Origin: CAWEWH01 sp963812775
GTDB lineage: Bacteria; Pseudomonadota; Alphaproteobacteria; Rhizobiales; Beijerinckiaceae
Assembly (NCBI GenBank): GCA_963812775.1
Contig: CAWEWH010000007.1
Span: 1,335,987 to 1,399,986, forward strand
Direction of reading: 5' to 3'
DNA: 64,000 nt
The notes beneath the pieces were generated by a model. The model was not told where the DNA came from, ran no database searches, and was given only the letters and a program-made list of their open reading frames with translations. The position numbers and the translations under genes were made by a program. This document shows, in pieces, positions 37,268 through 46,680 of the stretch; the stretch's first letter is position 1; the number at the start of each line of letters is the position of its first letter.

Positions 37268-40200
37268 CTAGGGACTCGGAACCCCATGAGTGACTGACGG
37301 CATCTGCGACGATGCGGTTGCCTGAAGGCGGAAGCGCTGGACCAATGCGTAAACCGCAGGGATGACCACTAGCGTCAACACCGTGGACGAGATCATTCCG
37401 CCAATCATCGGGACGGCGATGCGCTGCATAATTTCGGAGCCTGCGCCTGTGCTCCACATGATCGGCAGCAGACCCGCAATGATGGCCGTGACAGTCATCA
37501 TCTTGGGACGGACCCGCTCGACCGCCCCTTGAATCACCGCCTCATAAACATCGCTGCCCCCGAGTTCTCGCCCTTCCCGCGCCCTCCTGGCCGCGATTTC
37601 GGCCATTGCGTGGTTCAGATAGATCAGCATGACGACCCCCGTCTGAGCAGCGACACCTGCAAGCGCAATAAAGCCGACTGCGACGGCAACCGACATGTTG
37701 AACCCGAGCCACCACATGAGCCATACGCCGCCAATTACGGCGAACGGCAGCGACAGCATCACGATAAAGGTTTCGGTGAGCGTGCGAAAATTCAGGTAGA
37801 GCAGCAAGAAGATCAGCAGCAATGTCAGCGGCACAACGATCTTGAGCCGAGCTTCCGCGCGTTGCAGGTACTCGAATTGGCCGCTCCAGGTGACATAGTA
37901 TCCCGGCGGGAACTGCACCTTCTCGGCTACCGCGCGCCGCGCCTCGTTGACGTAGCCTCCGAGATCGCGGTCGCGAATGTCCACGAAGACATAGGCCGCA
38001 AGCTGCCCATTCTCCGTGCGGATGGACGTTGCACCGCGCGTCAGCTTGACCGTCGCCACCTCGCCCAGCGGCACCGTCCCACCGCCGGTCATTGGCACCA
38101 GGACATCGCGTAGGATGGCGTCCGGATCACTGCGCAAGTCGCGCGGATAGCGAATATTCACGTCATATCGCTCTCGGCCTTCCACCGTGGTCGTTGCCGA
38201 CTGGCCCCCAAGGGCCATCCCCAGAACGTCCTGGACGTCCGAAACCATGAGCCCGTAGCGGGTAAGAGCGGAGCGATCGGGGATTATCTCCAGGTAGTAC
38301 CCTCCAGCAATCCGCTCAGCATAGGCACTTGTCGTTCCCTCGACGGTCTTCACGGCAGCTTCAACCTGCCGCGAAAGCCTCTCGATTTCCGCAAGCTCCT
38401 TGCCAATCACCTTAATGCCGACTGGAGTGCGGATGCCGGTAGCCAACATGTCGATGCGCGCCTTGATGGGCATTGTCCAAGCGTTGGAGACGCCAGGAAA
38501 TTGAAGTGCCTTGTCCATTTCGGCAATCAACGCTTCGAGTCGTGAAGTCCGGCACGCCATTCCGACTTTGGCTTGAGATTGATGACCGTTTCCATCATCT
38601 CCATCGGCGCGGGATCGGTCGCGGTGCCCGCTCGGCCCGCCTTGCCAAACACCGATATCACCTCTGGAAAAGTCTTTATGATGCGGTCCTGCATTTGCAG
38701 GAGCTCAGCCGCCTTGGTGACGGACAAGCCCGGCAGCGTCGTCGGCATGTACATCAACGTGCCTTCGTCAAGGCTCGGCATGAACTCGGTGCCGATTTTT
38801 GCCGCGGGCCAGGCCGTGGCCGCCAGCAATATCGCGGCGATGGCGACAGTGGCGACTTTGGCGCGCAGCACTGCCCGAATGAGCGGTCGGTATAACGCGA
38901 TAAGAAGCCGAGAGATGACGTTACGCCGTTCAGGCACGATCCTGCCCCGCACAAAGATAACCATCAGGGCTGGCACGAGGGTTATCGACAAGAGCGCCGC
39001 CGCAGCCATGGCAAACGTCTTCGTGAAGGCCAGCGGGCCAAACAGCCGTCCTTCCTGCGCCTCCAGTGTGAAAATCGGTAAGAACGAGACCGTAATCACA
39101 AGCAAGCTGAAGAAGAGCGCGGGACCGACCTCCGTTGCCGCTTTGATGAGGATGTCCACGCGGGGCGTGTTGGGCGCCGCCCTCTCCAAGTGCTTGTGGG
39201 CGTTCTCGATCATCACGATGGCGGCGTCGACCATTGCCCCGATGGCGATGGCAATGCCGCCCAAGCTCATGATGTTCGAACCTATCCCCAATGCTCTCAT
39301 GGCCGCGAAAGCGACGAGCACACCGACGGGAAGCATCAGGATTGCCACCAGCGCGCTACGAGCGTGAAGCAGAAAGACGAAACAAACGAGAGCGACGATG
39401 GCGCTCTCCTCGAGGAGCGTTCGATTCAGAGTAGCAATCGCCGCTTCAATAAGTTGTGAGCGGTCATAGACCGGCACGATCTCCGTGCCCGCCGGCAGAG
39501 CGCTCGCAATTTCCGACAGTCGAACCTTGATGTTCTCGATCACGTTCAACGCGTTCGCGCCGAAGCGCTGCAACGCGATTCCGCTCGCGACCTCACCCTC
39601 ACCATTCAGCTCGGTGATGCCGCGTCGCTCGTCCGGTCCAAGCTCGATCCGAGCGACATCGCGCAGCAGGATCGGAGTGCCGCCATCGACCTTGAGCACA
39701 GCCTGCTCGAGGTCCTTGAGGCTGTTGATATAGCCCCGGCCGCGAACCATGAACTCGAATTCGGAAAGCTCGACCGTTCGGCCTCCCACATCCATGTTGC
39801 TGCCGCGGACGACCTCCCGGACCTTGGAAAGCGGGATGTTCAACGCGCGGAGGCGGCTTGGTTCGACCACGACGTTGTATTGCTTGACAAAGCCGCCAAC
39901 GCTCGCAACCTCCGCCACACCTTCCGCCTTGGCGGCAGCATAGCGAATGGTCCAGTCCTGAAGTGATCTCAACTCCGCAAGGGACAGGTTCTTCGCGACA
40001 ACCGCGTATTGGTAAACCCAGCCGACGCCAGTAGCGTCGGGGCCGAGTGTCGGCGAAACGCCGGCGGGAAGCTTTCGAGCCGCGGTGTTGAGGTACTCCA
40101 GCACGCGAGAGCGCGCCCAGTACACGTCGGTCCCGTCATCAAAGATGATGTAGACGAAAGAAACGCCGAAGAACGAAAAGCCCCTCACCACTTTCGAGCG

Positions 40201-40431
40201 TGGCACGGTGAGCATGGCGCTGCTTAGCGGGTAGGTGACTTGATCCTCAACGACCTGGGGAGCCTGGCCTGGGTACTCTGTGAAAACGATGACCTGGACG
40301 TTGGACAGATCCGGAATGGCGTCGAGCGGCAAGGTTCGAAGTGCGTAGACACCGGCTGCGATGGCAAACACCGTGCCGGTGATGACAAGAACGAGATTGC
40401 GGGACGACCATGCAATGAGGCGGCCGATCAC
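37268..40431 (-). pseudogene. cusA: CusA-type Cu/Ag efflux RND pump, frameshifted
   Basis: About 1054 residues of a heavy-metal-efflux RND permease. The N-terminal half shows WSSRNLVLVITGTVFAIAAG, AIPDLSNVQVIVFTEYPGQA and the helix-4 signature GAMVDAAIVMIENAHKHLE; the segment GRAGTATDPAPMEMMETV is typical of the monovalent-cation (CusA) subgroup. The second half runs from LIAEMDKALQFPGVSNAW to the C-terminal RND helices. The frame breaks near 38540-38548 between SEWRAG and the next part; one missing base explains it and the total length (multiple of three minus one). It overlaps cusB by 4 bases. The pump exports Cu(I)/Ag(I) from the periplasm with CusB. Confidence 0.88.
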
Positions 40432-41804
40432 TGCGGTCTCTCCCCTTCGGTCAAGGAGCGGAGCGCCGCCTTGAGATTGCTTTCGGCATCGATGAGGAAA
40501 TTCGCCGACACCACGACAGCTTCGTGCTCTTTGATTTCCTCGCGGACCTCGACAAAACCGTCACCGCGTTGTCCGAGATTGACAACCCGCGGCTCGAAGC
40601 GACCCTCGCCCTTTTCAACGAGGACAATCTGACGTGTCCCGCTGTCGATCACCGCGTTTGTGGGCACCACCAAGACAGGCGCTCCCCCGCCAGACTGTAT
40701 CTCGACATCCGCATACATTTCTGGCCGCAAAGCGCCATTAGGGTTCGGCAACTCAATGCGGATACGACCCGTCCGAGTCGTCTCATTTAGATGCGGATAG
40801 ATCAGAGCGACCTTGCCCACCAGTGGTTGGCTTGGCGTGCCGCGCACACGAACCGACACAGGCTGGCCCTCGCGGACCAAATGAAGGTCGCGCTCGGCAA
40901 TGTCGGCGAGGACCCAAACCACCGAATGATCAACGATACGGAACAGGACGTCGCCCGGCATGGCCCGCATCCCGTCGCTTACGTTGCGCTCGACCACCGC
41001 ACCATCGCGCGGCACGGGCTGGGTGATCACCAGGGGAGCAATGCGGGTGCGCTCGATCTCAGCAAGCACCTCTCGCGGAACGTTCAGGTTTTCAAGTCTT
41101 CGTCGAGCTCCTTCAAGTGCCTGTTGATCGGAGCCTGATCGGATCACGGATGCATACTGAGCGGCGGCCGCCGAGACCTCCGGAGAGTAGAAGCGAAACA
41201 GAGGCTGGCCCTTTCGCACATGATCGCCCGTGGTCACCGGCTCGACCGTTTCGATGAAGCCGGTCGCGCGTAACGAGACGACAGCAACCCGCCTCTCGTC
41301 TTGCTTTATCGATGCGGGTGCCCGCACCAGCTGAGTCAAAACGCGGCGTTCAACGAGGGCGGACTGAACGCCGGTGCGCTGGACCTTGCCCGGTGTAAGC
41401 TGAACCGAGTCATCGTCATGAGCCGCATCGCCCTCGTGCACGGCGATATAGTCCATTCCCATGCCGTCCTTCTTCGGAACAGGGGAGATGTCAGGCAGGC
41501 CCATGGGATTGCGGTAGTAGAGAACCCGCTTCGAAGGCGAGCCGGCTGCCGGCCCTTGCTCTGCATCAAAACGCACGTCTTCGCCTGCGCGGACAGCAAC
41601 GAAGGCCCGACCGTCGGCGAGGCTCTTCGGCTCCAATGAGTAAGCCGGCCGCCCATCCGGATGACGGTAATAGACCACCGGTTCCGAAGACGTTGTGGTG
41701 TCGTTCTTGGCCGGATGCGGCAGGCCGGCTCGGCCAACCCACCAGCCTCCCGCCGCCGCGACCGTAACGATCGCGACAACGAGAACAATGCGTCCGGGTT
41801 TCAA
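40428..41804 (-). CDS. cusB: CusB-type periplasmic adaptor of Cu/Ag efflux pump
   Basis: A 458-residue membrane fusion protein with an N-terminal anchor (IVLVVAIVTVAAAGGWWVG). Two copies of a short heavy-metal-binding motif follow: VVYYRHPDGRPAYSLEPKS near residue 43 and VLYYRNPMGLPDISPVPKKD with KDGMGMDY near residue 95, the latter as in CusB and related proteins that bind Cu(I) through methionines. Then the lipoyl, hairpin and barrel domains typical of efflux adaptors. It overlaps cusA by 4 bases (ATGA) and the FixH-like gene by 4 bases, so the three genes are coupled. Confidence 0.9.
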   Translation of the reverse strand: MKPGRIVLVVAIVTVAAAGGWWVGRAGLPHPAKNDTTTSSEPVVYYRHPDGRPAYSLEPKSLADGRAFVAVRAGEDVRFDAEQGPAAGSPSKRVLYYRNPMGLPDISPVPKKDGMGMDYIAVHEGDAAHDDDSVQLTPGKVQRTGVQSALVERRVLTQLVRAPASIKQDERRVAVVSLRATGFIETVEPVTTGDHVRKGQPLFRFYSPEVSAAAAQYASVIRSGSDQQALEGARRRLENLNVPREVLAEIERTRIAPLVITQPVPRDGAVVERNVSDGMRAMPGDVLFRIVDHSVVWVLADIAERDLHLVREGQPVSVRVRGTPSQPLVGKVALIYPHLNETTRTGRIRIELPNPNGALRPEMYADVEIQSGGGAPVLVVPTNAVIDSGTRQIVLVEKGEGRFEPRVVNLGQRGDGFVEVREEIKEHEAVVVSANFLIDAESNLKAALRSLTEGERPQ

Positions 41805-42196
41805 GGGTTGGCCCTGAGAAGCAGCTTACCTTCGACGGTGCCGCTCTCCCCCTGAACCTTTGCCGCCAACGAAAGCAGCCAGCCGCCAGCCATCGTCAGT
41901 CTTGTCTTGAAGCGATAGACTCCCGGCTCAAGCGACGAGAGCGGTTCCAGAGGCGCCGTCATGGCCGCCATCTTGTCAGGCGACATATCAATGCGCTTGG
42001 CAAAGATCACAGCGTCGGGCACGGCCGCGCTGCTCCGCTTGTCAATGAGCCGGACGCCTATGACGGCTTCGCCTTGTTTCAGCTCCTTGTCGACCAGTTG
42101 AAACTCGTAATTCGTCGCTTGAGCGAAGGCGCCAGATGAATCGATGCACGCCAGCATCAGCGCCCCAAAAAGGGCGCGAAGAAACAAGGGGGACAT
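41801..42196 (-). CDS. FixH/YtkA-like exported protein of the copper operon
   Basis: A 131-residue protein with a signal sequence (LFLRALFGALMLACIDSSGA, then FAQ). The mature part is an immunoglobulin-like beta domain: YEFQLVDKELKQGEAVIGVR, then AKRIDMSPDKMAAMTAPLEP with several methionines, and VYRFKTRLTMAGGWLLSLAA, typical of the FixH/YtkA-like family seen in metal efflux operons. The Met-rich loop could bind Cu(I) in the periplasm. The stop overlaps cusB by 4 bases. Role as a periplasmic copper carrier is inference. Confidence 0.8.
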   Translation of the reverse strand: MSPLFLRALFGALMLACIDSSGAFAQATNYEFQLVDKELKQGEAVIGVRLIDKRSSAAVPDAVIFAKRIDMSPDKMAAMTAPLEPLSSLEPGVYRFKTRLTMAGGWLLSLAAKVQGESGTVEGKLLLRANP

Positions 42197-42275
42197 TTCT
42201 GCATTTTCCCAATTCGTTGACGGTTGGTCGAGCGCATCGCCTTACGATCGACGGCGCGCAGGGACTTGTCAGGAA

Positions 42276-42650
42276 TCAGGCGCGAGGAGGTCGCTCAGGC
42301 GGAGGCCGAGCTAGAAGATGGGCAGGCGTGTCACTGGCCAGGCAATAGCGAAGCGTTCCGACGGGCGCTAAGAATCGCGATGCGACAGGAGCGAGGGCCG
42401 CCAATGGCTGTGCGGCACACATCGGCATTGCGCACGACTTGCAGTCCGGAGGCACGTCCTTCGGGCAGCAGGGCATCTCTTCCATTGGCAGGCCGCTGTC
42501 CGCCATCCCATTGCCGTGATCGAGTGTCACCGCAGCGGACGGATGGCTGGCCTTAGCCATGGCCACGTTCGGGGAAGCGAAGGGTGCGCTGACGAGCCCC
42601 AACACCGCGAGCGTGGCCAGGGTCCTGCAGAGCGCTGCCAGAAGAGACAT
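42276..42650 (-). CDS. Exported Cys/Met-rich small protein at head of copper operon (DUF2946-like)
   Basis: A 124-residue protein with an N-terminal hydrophobic signal (LAALCRTLATLAVLGLVSA) and a metal-binding-looking centre: DHGNGMADSGLPMEEMPCCP, then DCKSCAMPMCAAQP. Cys, Met and His are concentrated here as in small periplasmic copper-binding proteins of the DUF2946 type. The second half (ALAPVASRFLAPVG) is hydrophobic. It is the first gene of the minus-strand copper operon, 79 bases upstream of the FixH-like gene. ATG 42650 is the most likely start, without a strong ribosome site. Confidence 0.68.
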   Translation of the reverse strand: MSLLAALCRTLATLAVLGLVSAPFASPNVAMAKASHPSAAVTLDHGNGMADSGLPMEEMPCCPKDVPPDCKSCAMPMCAAQPLAALAPVASRFLAPVGTLRYCLASDTPAHLLARPPPERPPRA

Positions 42651-42948
42651 GGCGCCTAGGATGTCACAACCGGACAGCGGCACAAGGTGTCGGCCATCAC
42701 ATGAGCGTGCGAACCGGATTCGAAGTGAACTCACCACGCTTCGCGCTGGGAAGGATCGGGAACGCGAGTTGCAAGCGGCAGAGCTGCTCCGTATGCGTTC
42801 GATAAGATTTCCTAATGTTTTCAATTGGCTGTGGGACTGCTTCCAACCCCGACTGGCGGCGTTCGGAGCCCGGTTTGTTTGAAGGCGCGGCAAGCGCCAT
42901 GTTACCCTTGTGTGGTCTTTCGCCGCCCGAGTTTGCGAGGAGAATCCC

Positions 42949-43410
42949 ATGCGCAAGGCCGCCCTTGCTGTTGCTCTTGTCGCCTTGGCGTTTCCGGGAA
43001 CCATCGTCGCTCAGACCGAACATGTGCTGGTGCAGCCCGACAAGTTGCAATGGGGCCCGCAGCCTCCAGCGCTGCCGGCGGGCGGAGAGATTGCGCTGGT
43101 GAGCGGCGACCCCGAAAAGCCTGTCCCCTACGTCGTGCGCGCCAGGCTCCCTGCGGGATACAAGATTCCTGCGCACATCCATCCCGCCGACGAGCACCTG
43201 ACGGTCATCACCGGCAGCATGCATGTCGGCATGGGCACCAAGCTCGACGAGACAACGGGCGAGAAGGTGGCGGCCGGCGGCTACGTCCTCATGCCGAAGG
43301 GCATGCCGCACTATCTCTGGATTTCCGAACCGACGGTGCTGCAAGTGCACGGCATCGGGCCGATCGAGTTCAAGTATGTCGACCCCGCCGACGACCCGCG
43401 CATCAAATGA
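42949..43410 (+). CDS. Exported cupin-domain protein
   Basis: A 153-residue protein with a signal peptide (RKAALAVALVALAFPGTIVA) and a single cupin barrel. The metal ligands are suggested by AHIHPADEHLTVITGSMHVG (two His, one Glu) and by the later GGYVLMPKGMPHYLWI with the last histidine. ATG 42949 follows GAGGAGA. It is divergent from the copper operon, with about 300 bases between starts. Small periplasmic cupins of this type have undefined roles; metal binding is likely. Confidence 0.82.
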   Translation: MRKAALAVALVALAFPGTIVAQTEHVLVQPDKLQWGPQPPALPAGGEIALVSGDPEKPVPYVVRARLPAGYKIPAHIHPADEHLTVITGSMHVGMGTKLDETTGEKVAAGGYVLMPKGMPHYLWISEPTVLQVHGIGPIEFKYVDPADDPRIK

Positions 43411-43443
43411 CAAGCGGCCGCGGGGCGAGGCGAAACGGCGAGC

Positions 43444-43665
43444 TCACTTGCGTTTGCAGGCGCTGCGGAACTTCCGGCGCTCCTTGCCGTGCAGCTTTTG
43501 CTTGTCTGCCTCGGCCGAGCACTCCTTCGACTTGGCGGCTTTCTGTTCGGCCGTGAGGGTGGGCTTCGCCGCCCGGCCGCTCTTGGCTGGCGTCTGGGAA
43601 AGCCCGCTCACGGAGCTCGACAACACGATCGCGACGACAATCAGGGCCGGTGCAAAAATCCGCAT
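43444..43665 (-). CDS. PsiF repeat family protein
   Basis: A 73-residue exported protein: signal peptide (RIFAPALIVVAIVLSSSVSG), then LTAEQKAAKSKECSAEADK and KLHGKERRKFRSACKRK. The KxKxCxxEAxxxxLxGxxRxxFxxxC pattern is the PsiF repeat, first known from a phosphate-starvation-induced gene of Escherichia coli. One repeat is present with its two cysteines, which may form a disulfide. ATG 43665 has AGAGG upstream. It is convergent with the cupin gene, 33 bases apart. Confidence 0.87.
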   Translation of the reverse strand: MRIFAPALIVVAIVLSSSVSGLSQTPAKSGRAAKPTLTAEQKAAKSKECSAEADKQKLHGKERRKFRSACKRK

Positions 43666-43812
43666 TGGAGACCTCTCATGGATCAACGATCGCGAAGGAT
43701 CGGGCTGTATCGGGGGATGACACTCACTGACCCCAAATGCCGGCCTGCTGGCCCCTAGAGTCAAGCGGGTGCACCGTCGCGCCGCCCGAACAGGCCAAGA
43801 CAGGCACAGCTC

Positions 43813-43876
43813 TCGGCCGAAAACCGGTGCGCCGCGACCAGGCGATTGCCTGAGGTGCGACCGGGTTTTCGGCCGA
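43813..43876. repeat. Long-armed inverted repeat in intergenic DNA
   Basis: Perfect 13-base arms TCGGCCGAAAACC (43813-43825) and GGTTTTCGGCCGA (43864-43876) enclose 38 bases. The surrounding 280 bases between psiF and the next gene hold no other gene. It could be a transcription-stopping hairpin, a small RNA, or a remnant of a palindromic element. Confidence 0.6.
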
Positions 43877-43949
43877 GGCCGCAGACCCAGAAAGCTCAAC
43901 GTCGATGCTATGCGCTGCCTAGGCCGATTGCCTCGGCTTCTGTAAACAC

Positions 43950-44072
43950 ATGATCAAGATGGCGGAGAGCGAACGACTGATGACCATGCACCAGTGGACT
44001 GCCAGACATTGGATCGCGGCCGCGGCGATCGCGATCCTGGCCGTTCTGGCATTCAGCCTGATGTGGGCCTGA
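43950..44072 (+). CDS. Possible small single-helix membrane protein
   Basis: A 40-residue frame with a soluble start (ESERLMTMHQWTARH) and one terminal membrane helix (WIAAAAIAILAVLAFSLMWA). Such tiny C-tail-anchored proteins are common in this order. The start could be ATG 43950 or ATG 43980, and no good ribosome site was found. No family recognised; offered as a candidate. Confidence 0.35.
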   Translation: MIKMAESERLMTMHQWTARHWIAAAAIAILAVLAFSLMWA

Positions 44073-44169
44073 GGGGTCGAGGTAAAGTCCCCGCCCCCGT
44101 GGGCGGCTGGCGCATCGCGTCGCTGCCGCCTCAAGTCCGCCTGTCGCAGCACAACGAAGGAGTGGAACA

Positions 44170-44565
44170 ATGGACATCAAGCGCGCCGGCTCGCAGCCTT
44201 CCCGTCAGGGACCGCCGGACTATTTCACCGGCACGGTCCGGCTTGAGCCGCTGTTCCAGGCGCCGCAGCCGGCGCGCGTTGCCGGCGCCAGCGTCACCTT
44301 CGAGCCCGGCGCCCGCACCGCCTGGCATACCCATCCGCTCGGCCAGACCCTGATCGTCACGGCGGGATTGGGCTGGGCGCAGCGCGAGGGCGGACCGGTG
44401 GAGGAGATCCGGCCCGGCGACGTCGTCTGGTTTGCGCCCGGCGAGAAGCACTGGCACGGAGCTGCGCCGACGACGGCCATGACGCATATCGCCGTTCAGG
44501 AGGGGCTCGACGGCAAGACGGTCGACTGGATGGAGAAGGTGAGCGAGGCGCAATACCGGCGCTGA
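44170..44565 (+). CDS. Cytoplasmic cupin-domain protein
   Basis: A 131-residue single-domain cupin. Metal ligands are in GARTAWHTHPLGQTLIVTAG (HxH and a downstream residue) and in EEIRPGDVVWFAPGEKHWHG (final histidine). This subgroup, often found beside carboxymuconolactone decarboxylase-like or aldo-keto genes, is thought to handle small ligands or quinones. ATG 44170 has AAGGAG eight bases upstream. It has no signal peptide, unlike the cupin at 42949. No operon partner is seen. Confidence 0.88.
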   Translation: MDIKRAGSQPSRQGPPDYFTGTVRLEPLFQAPQPARVAGASVTFEPGARTAWHTHPLGQTLIVTAGLGWAQREGGPVEEIRPGDVVWFAPGEKHWHGAAPTTAMTHIAVQEGLDGKTVDWMEKVSEAQYRR

Positions 44566-44599
44566 GCGCAGGCGGACGGCCCGTCGGATCGGAACGTCG

Positions 44600-44662
44600 A
44601 CAATTTGAATCAATTTGCGCCGTTAACGCCTTCGTTCAAATTGTAATGTCTGCGGTCAGACA
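44600..44662 (+). promoter_or_regulatory. Two inverted repeats upstream of the TadG-like gene
   Basis: Arms ACAATTTGAA (44600-44609) and TTCAAATTGT (44635-44644) are a perfect 10-base pair 25 bases apart. Directly after them TGTCTG (44647-44652) and CAGACA (44657-44662) form a second perfect pair. They lie in AT-richer DNA 70-130 bases before the start of the next gene. The first may be a terminator for the upstream cupin, the second an operator. Function is inference. Confidence 0.45.
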
Positions 44663-44729
44663 TTCGGCATTTCAATTAAGGATTGGTCAATAGGCCGGGC
44701 GCGAGTTTGGCTGTCCAATGAGGACAGTC

Positions 44730-46067
44730 ATGCTCAGCACAGCCCTTCGAGCCGTCGCAAGGTCCTTCGCGGCCAACCGCAGCGGCGCCACGATGGCCGT
44801 CTTCGCCATCAGTCTCGGCGCTCTCTCGGCCGCCGTTGGGGCGGCGGTCGAATACGCCTCGCTTGCCAATCGCCGCGCGACGCTGCAGGTGGCGGCCGAT
44901 AGCGCCGCCCTCGCCGCCGCCACCGAGCTCAGCGTCGCCGCCACCAGCGACGAGCGCATCGATGCTGTCGCCAAGTCGGTCGCCTACATCAAGCTCTACG
45001 AGAACGGCGTCGTCGGCCCGAACCAAGCCGCCGTCGTCGCCAAAGTGATCGACGAGCGCACCGCCGTCAGTGTCACGATCGGCGAGAACGTGCCGAGCGT
45101 GGTGGGCCGCCTCATGAACCGGTCCTCGACCGATCTCGGCGCCAAGGCCGTGGCGCGCGTCGCGGGCCGAACGCGGCTGTGCCTGCTCGGTCTCGCCACG
45201 AGCCACCCGAGCGTCGTCCATTTCGAGAAGGACGCCCGCATCACCGCGCAAGGCTGCGCCATCTATTCCAACTCCAAGAATGCCAAGGGTATGGTCGGCG
45301 AACAGAACGCCAGAGCCACCGCCTCGCTGATCTGCTCGGCGGGCGGTTTCTCGGGCAACCGGGCGCAACTGTCGCCATCGCCCACCACCGACTGCCCCGT
45401 CCTCGCCGATCCGCTGCAGTCGCAGCAGGCGCCTCCCGTCGGCCATTGCGGCCTCCTCTCGTTCGGCAAGGTCATCAAGGGCGGCGCCGTCTCGCTTGCG
45501 CCCGGCACCTATTGCGGCGGCCTGACCATCACTAAGGGCGCGCAGGTGACGCTGCAGAAGGACGGCATCTACGTCTTCAATAACGGCCCGCTCATCGTCG
45601 AGGAGAACAGCTCGCTTTTCGGCACCAATGTCGGGCTCTATTTTACGGGCGACCGCGCTGGCCTGCGTTTCGACACCGACACGACCATCAGCCTCACGGC
45701 GCCACGCAGCGGCATCATGGCGGGCATCCTCATGTTCGACGATCGCCACGTCGGCACTCCAATCATTCCCTTGCTCGGCCTCAATCTGCCGGTGCCGTCA
45801 CTGCCGCTCGGCGTCAACCTCCGGCAATACCGCATCATCAGCGACGATGCGCGCATGCTGCTCGGCACCATCTACCTTCCCGGCGGCCGGCTCGTCATCG
45901 ACAGCAAGAAGCCGGTCGCCGACCGCTCCGCCTATACGGTGATCGTCGCCAGTCGGGTCGAGCTCTTCGAAGGACCGAACCTCTATCTCAACACCGACTA
46001 CGCATCGACCGACATCCCGTTGCCGAAGGGCGTCGGACCGCAGGGGCAGGTCTCCTTGGTCAAATAG
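44730..46067 (+). CDS. TadG/TadE-like pilus-assembly type protein with large extracytoplasmic domain
   Basis: A 445-residue protein. Near the N-terminus NRSGATMAVFAISLGALSAA begins a single membrane helix preceded by a basic segment, followed by NRRATLQVAADSAALAAATE, the signature of TadE/TadG-like Flp pilus-assembly proteins. The rest is extracytoplasmic, with alternating beta strands and a long repeat-like region (GGAVSLAPGTYCGGLTITKG). ATG 44730 has GAGGA five bases upstream; ATG 44718 lacks one. There is no tad operon in the window, so this is an orphan, probably secreted-scaffold, version. Confidence 0.8.
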   Translation: MLSTALRAVARSFAANRSGATMAVFAISLGALSAAVGAAVEYASLANRRATLQVAADSAALAAATELSVAATSDERIDAVAKSVAYIKLYENGVVGPNQAAVVAKVIDERTAVSVTIGENVPSVVGRLMNRSSTDLGAKAVARVAGRTRLCLLGLATSHPSVVHFEKDARITAQGCAIYSNSKNAKGMVGEQNARATASLICSAGGFSGNRAQLSPSPTTDCPVLADPLQSQQAPPVGHCGLLSFGKVIKGGAVSLAPGTYCGGLTITKGAQVTLQKDGIYVFNNGPLIVEENSSLFGTNVGLYFTGDRAGLRFDTDTTISLTAPRSGIMAGILMFDDRHVGTPIIPLLGLNLPVPSLPLGVNLRQYRIISDDARMLLGTIYLPGGRLVIDSKKPVADRSAYTVIVASRVELFEGPNLYLNTDYASTDIPLPKGVGPQGQVSLVK

Positions 46068-46085
46068 AACGAATTGATTCACGTG

Positions 46086-46517
46086 ATGATGAAAAAAATG
46101 AACAGACACACGATCCTCGTCGTCGATGACGACCCTCTGCAATGCGCCATCGCGGCCACGCATCTGGAGTCCGCCGGATATGATGTCGATGCGGCCATCG
46201 ACGGACTTGACGGCTGGCAACAGCTCAGGAGCGGTGTTTTTGATGCGGTCCTGCTCGACCTCGACATGCCGCGGCTGAGCGGCCCTGAGTTGATTGCGCG
46301 CATCAAGGCGGATGCCGAGCTGAGAAACCTGCCCATCCTCATCGTCAGCGGGCGCAAGGATTTCGAGTCGGTCGAAGCGGCGTTCGCCGGCGGTGCTTTC
46401 GTGTTCTGCCCGAAGCCCGTCAACTGGTCCTTGCTGAAGATGCAGCTCAATCAGGCCCTCGAGGAGGTACGTCTGCGGAAGGCCGGCTATCTGGGCGGAT
46501 TTGCGCTCGCGAGCTAG
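46086..46517 (+). CDS. Single-domain response regulator
   Basis: A protein of about 143 residues that is one CheY-like receiver: HTILVVDDDPLQCAIAATHL, the phospho-acceptor aspartate in VLLDLDMPRLSG, a Ser/Thr position in ILIVSGR and the lysine in FCPKPVNWSLL. It has no output domain, so it acts by protein contact. Three close ATGs (46086, 46089, 46098) are possible starts and none has a good ribosome site. It lies 18 bases after the TadG-like gene and is probably co-transcribed. Confidence 0.88.
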   Translation: MMKKMNRHTILVVDDDPLQCAIAATHLESAGYDVDAAIDGLDGWQQLRSGVFDAVLLDLDMPRLSGPELIARIKADAELRNLPILIVSGRKDFESVEAAFAGGAFVFCPKPVNWSLLKMQLNQALEEVRLRKAGYLGGFALAS

Positions 46518-46593
46518 TGTGCCGAATTTGAAGTTCGCTAACGTTGACCGAATCAGCGGGCTCGCGAAATTCAAATTTGAAACGCGACACTAG
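46514..46593. repeat. Palindromic MITE-like element A (CTAGTGT...ACACTAG)
   Basis: An 80-base element that begins CTAGTGTGCCGAATTTGAAG and ends TTTGAAACGCGACACTAG, with internal arms such as GAATTTGAA and TTCAAATTTG. It overlaps the stop of the receiver gene. Two related copies stand at 48182-48348. Terminal CTAG repeats and a self-folding core resemble miniature inverted-repeat elements; it may also stop transcription. Confidence 0.75.
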
Positions 46594-46680
46594 CCGGCAC
46601 TCTTGCGCCTACGGGGCCAGCACCGCCTCGGACGCTACGGTCTTGTGGATTGCCGAGCGTGGGACGCGCCGGCAGCGGGC

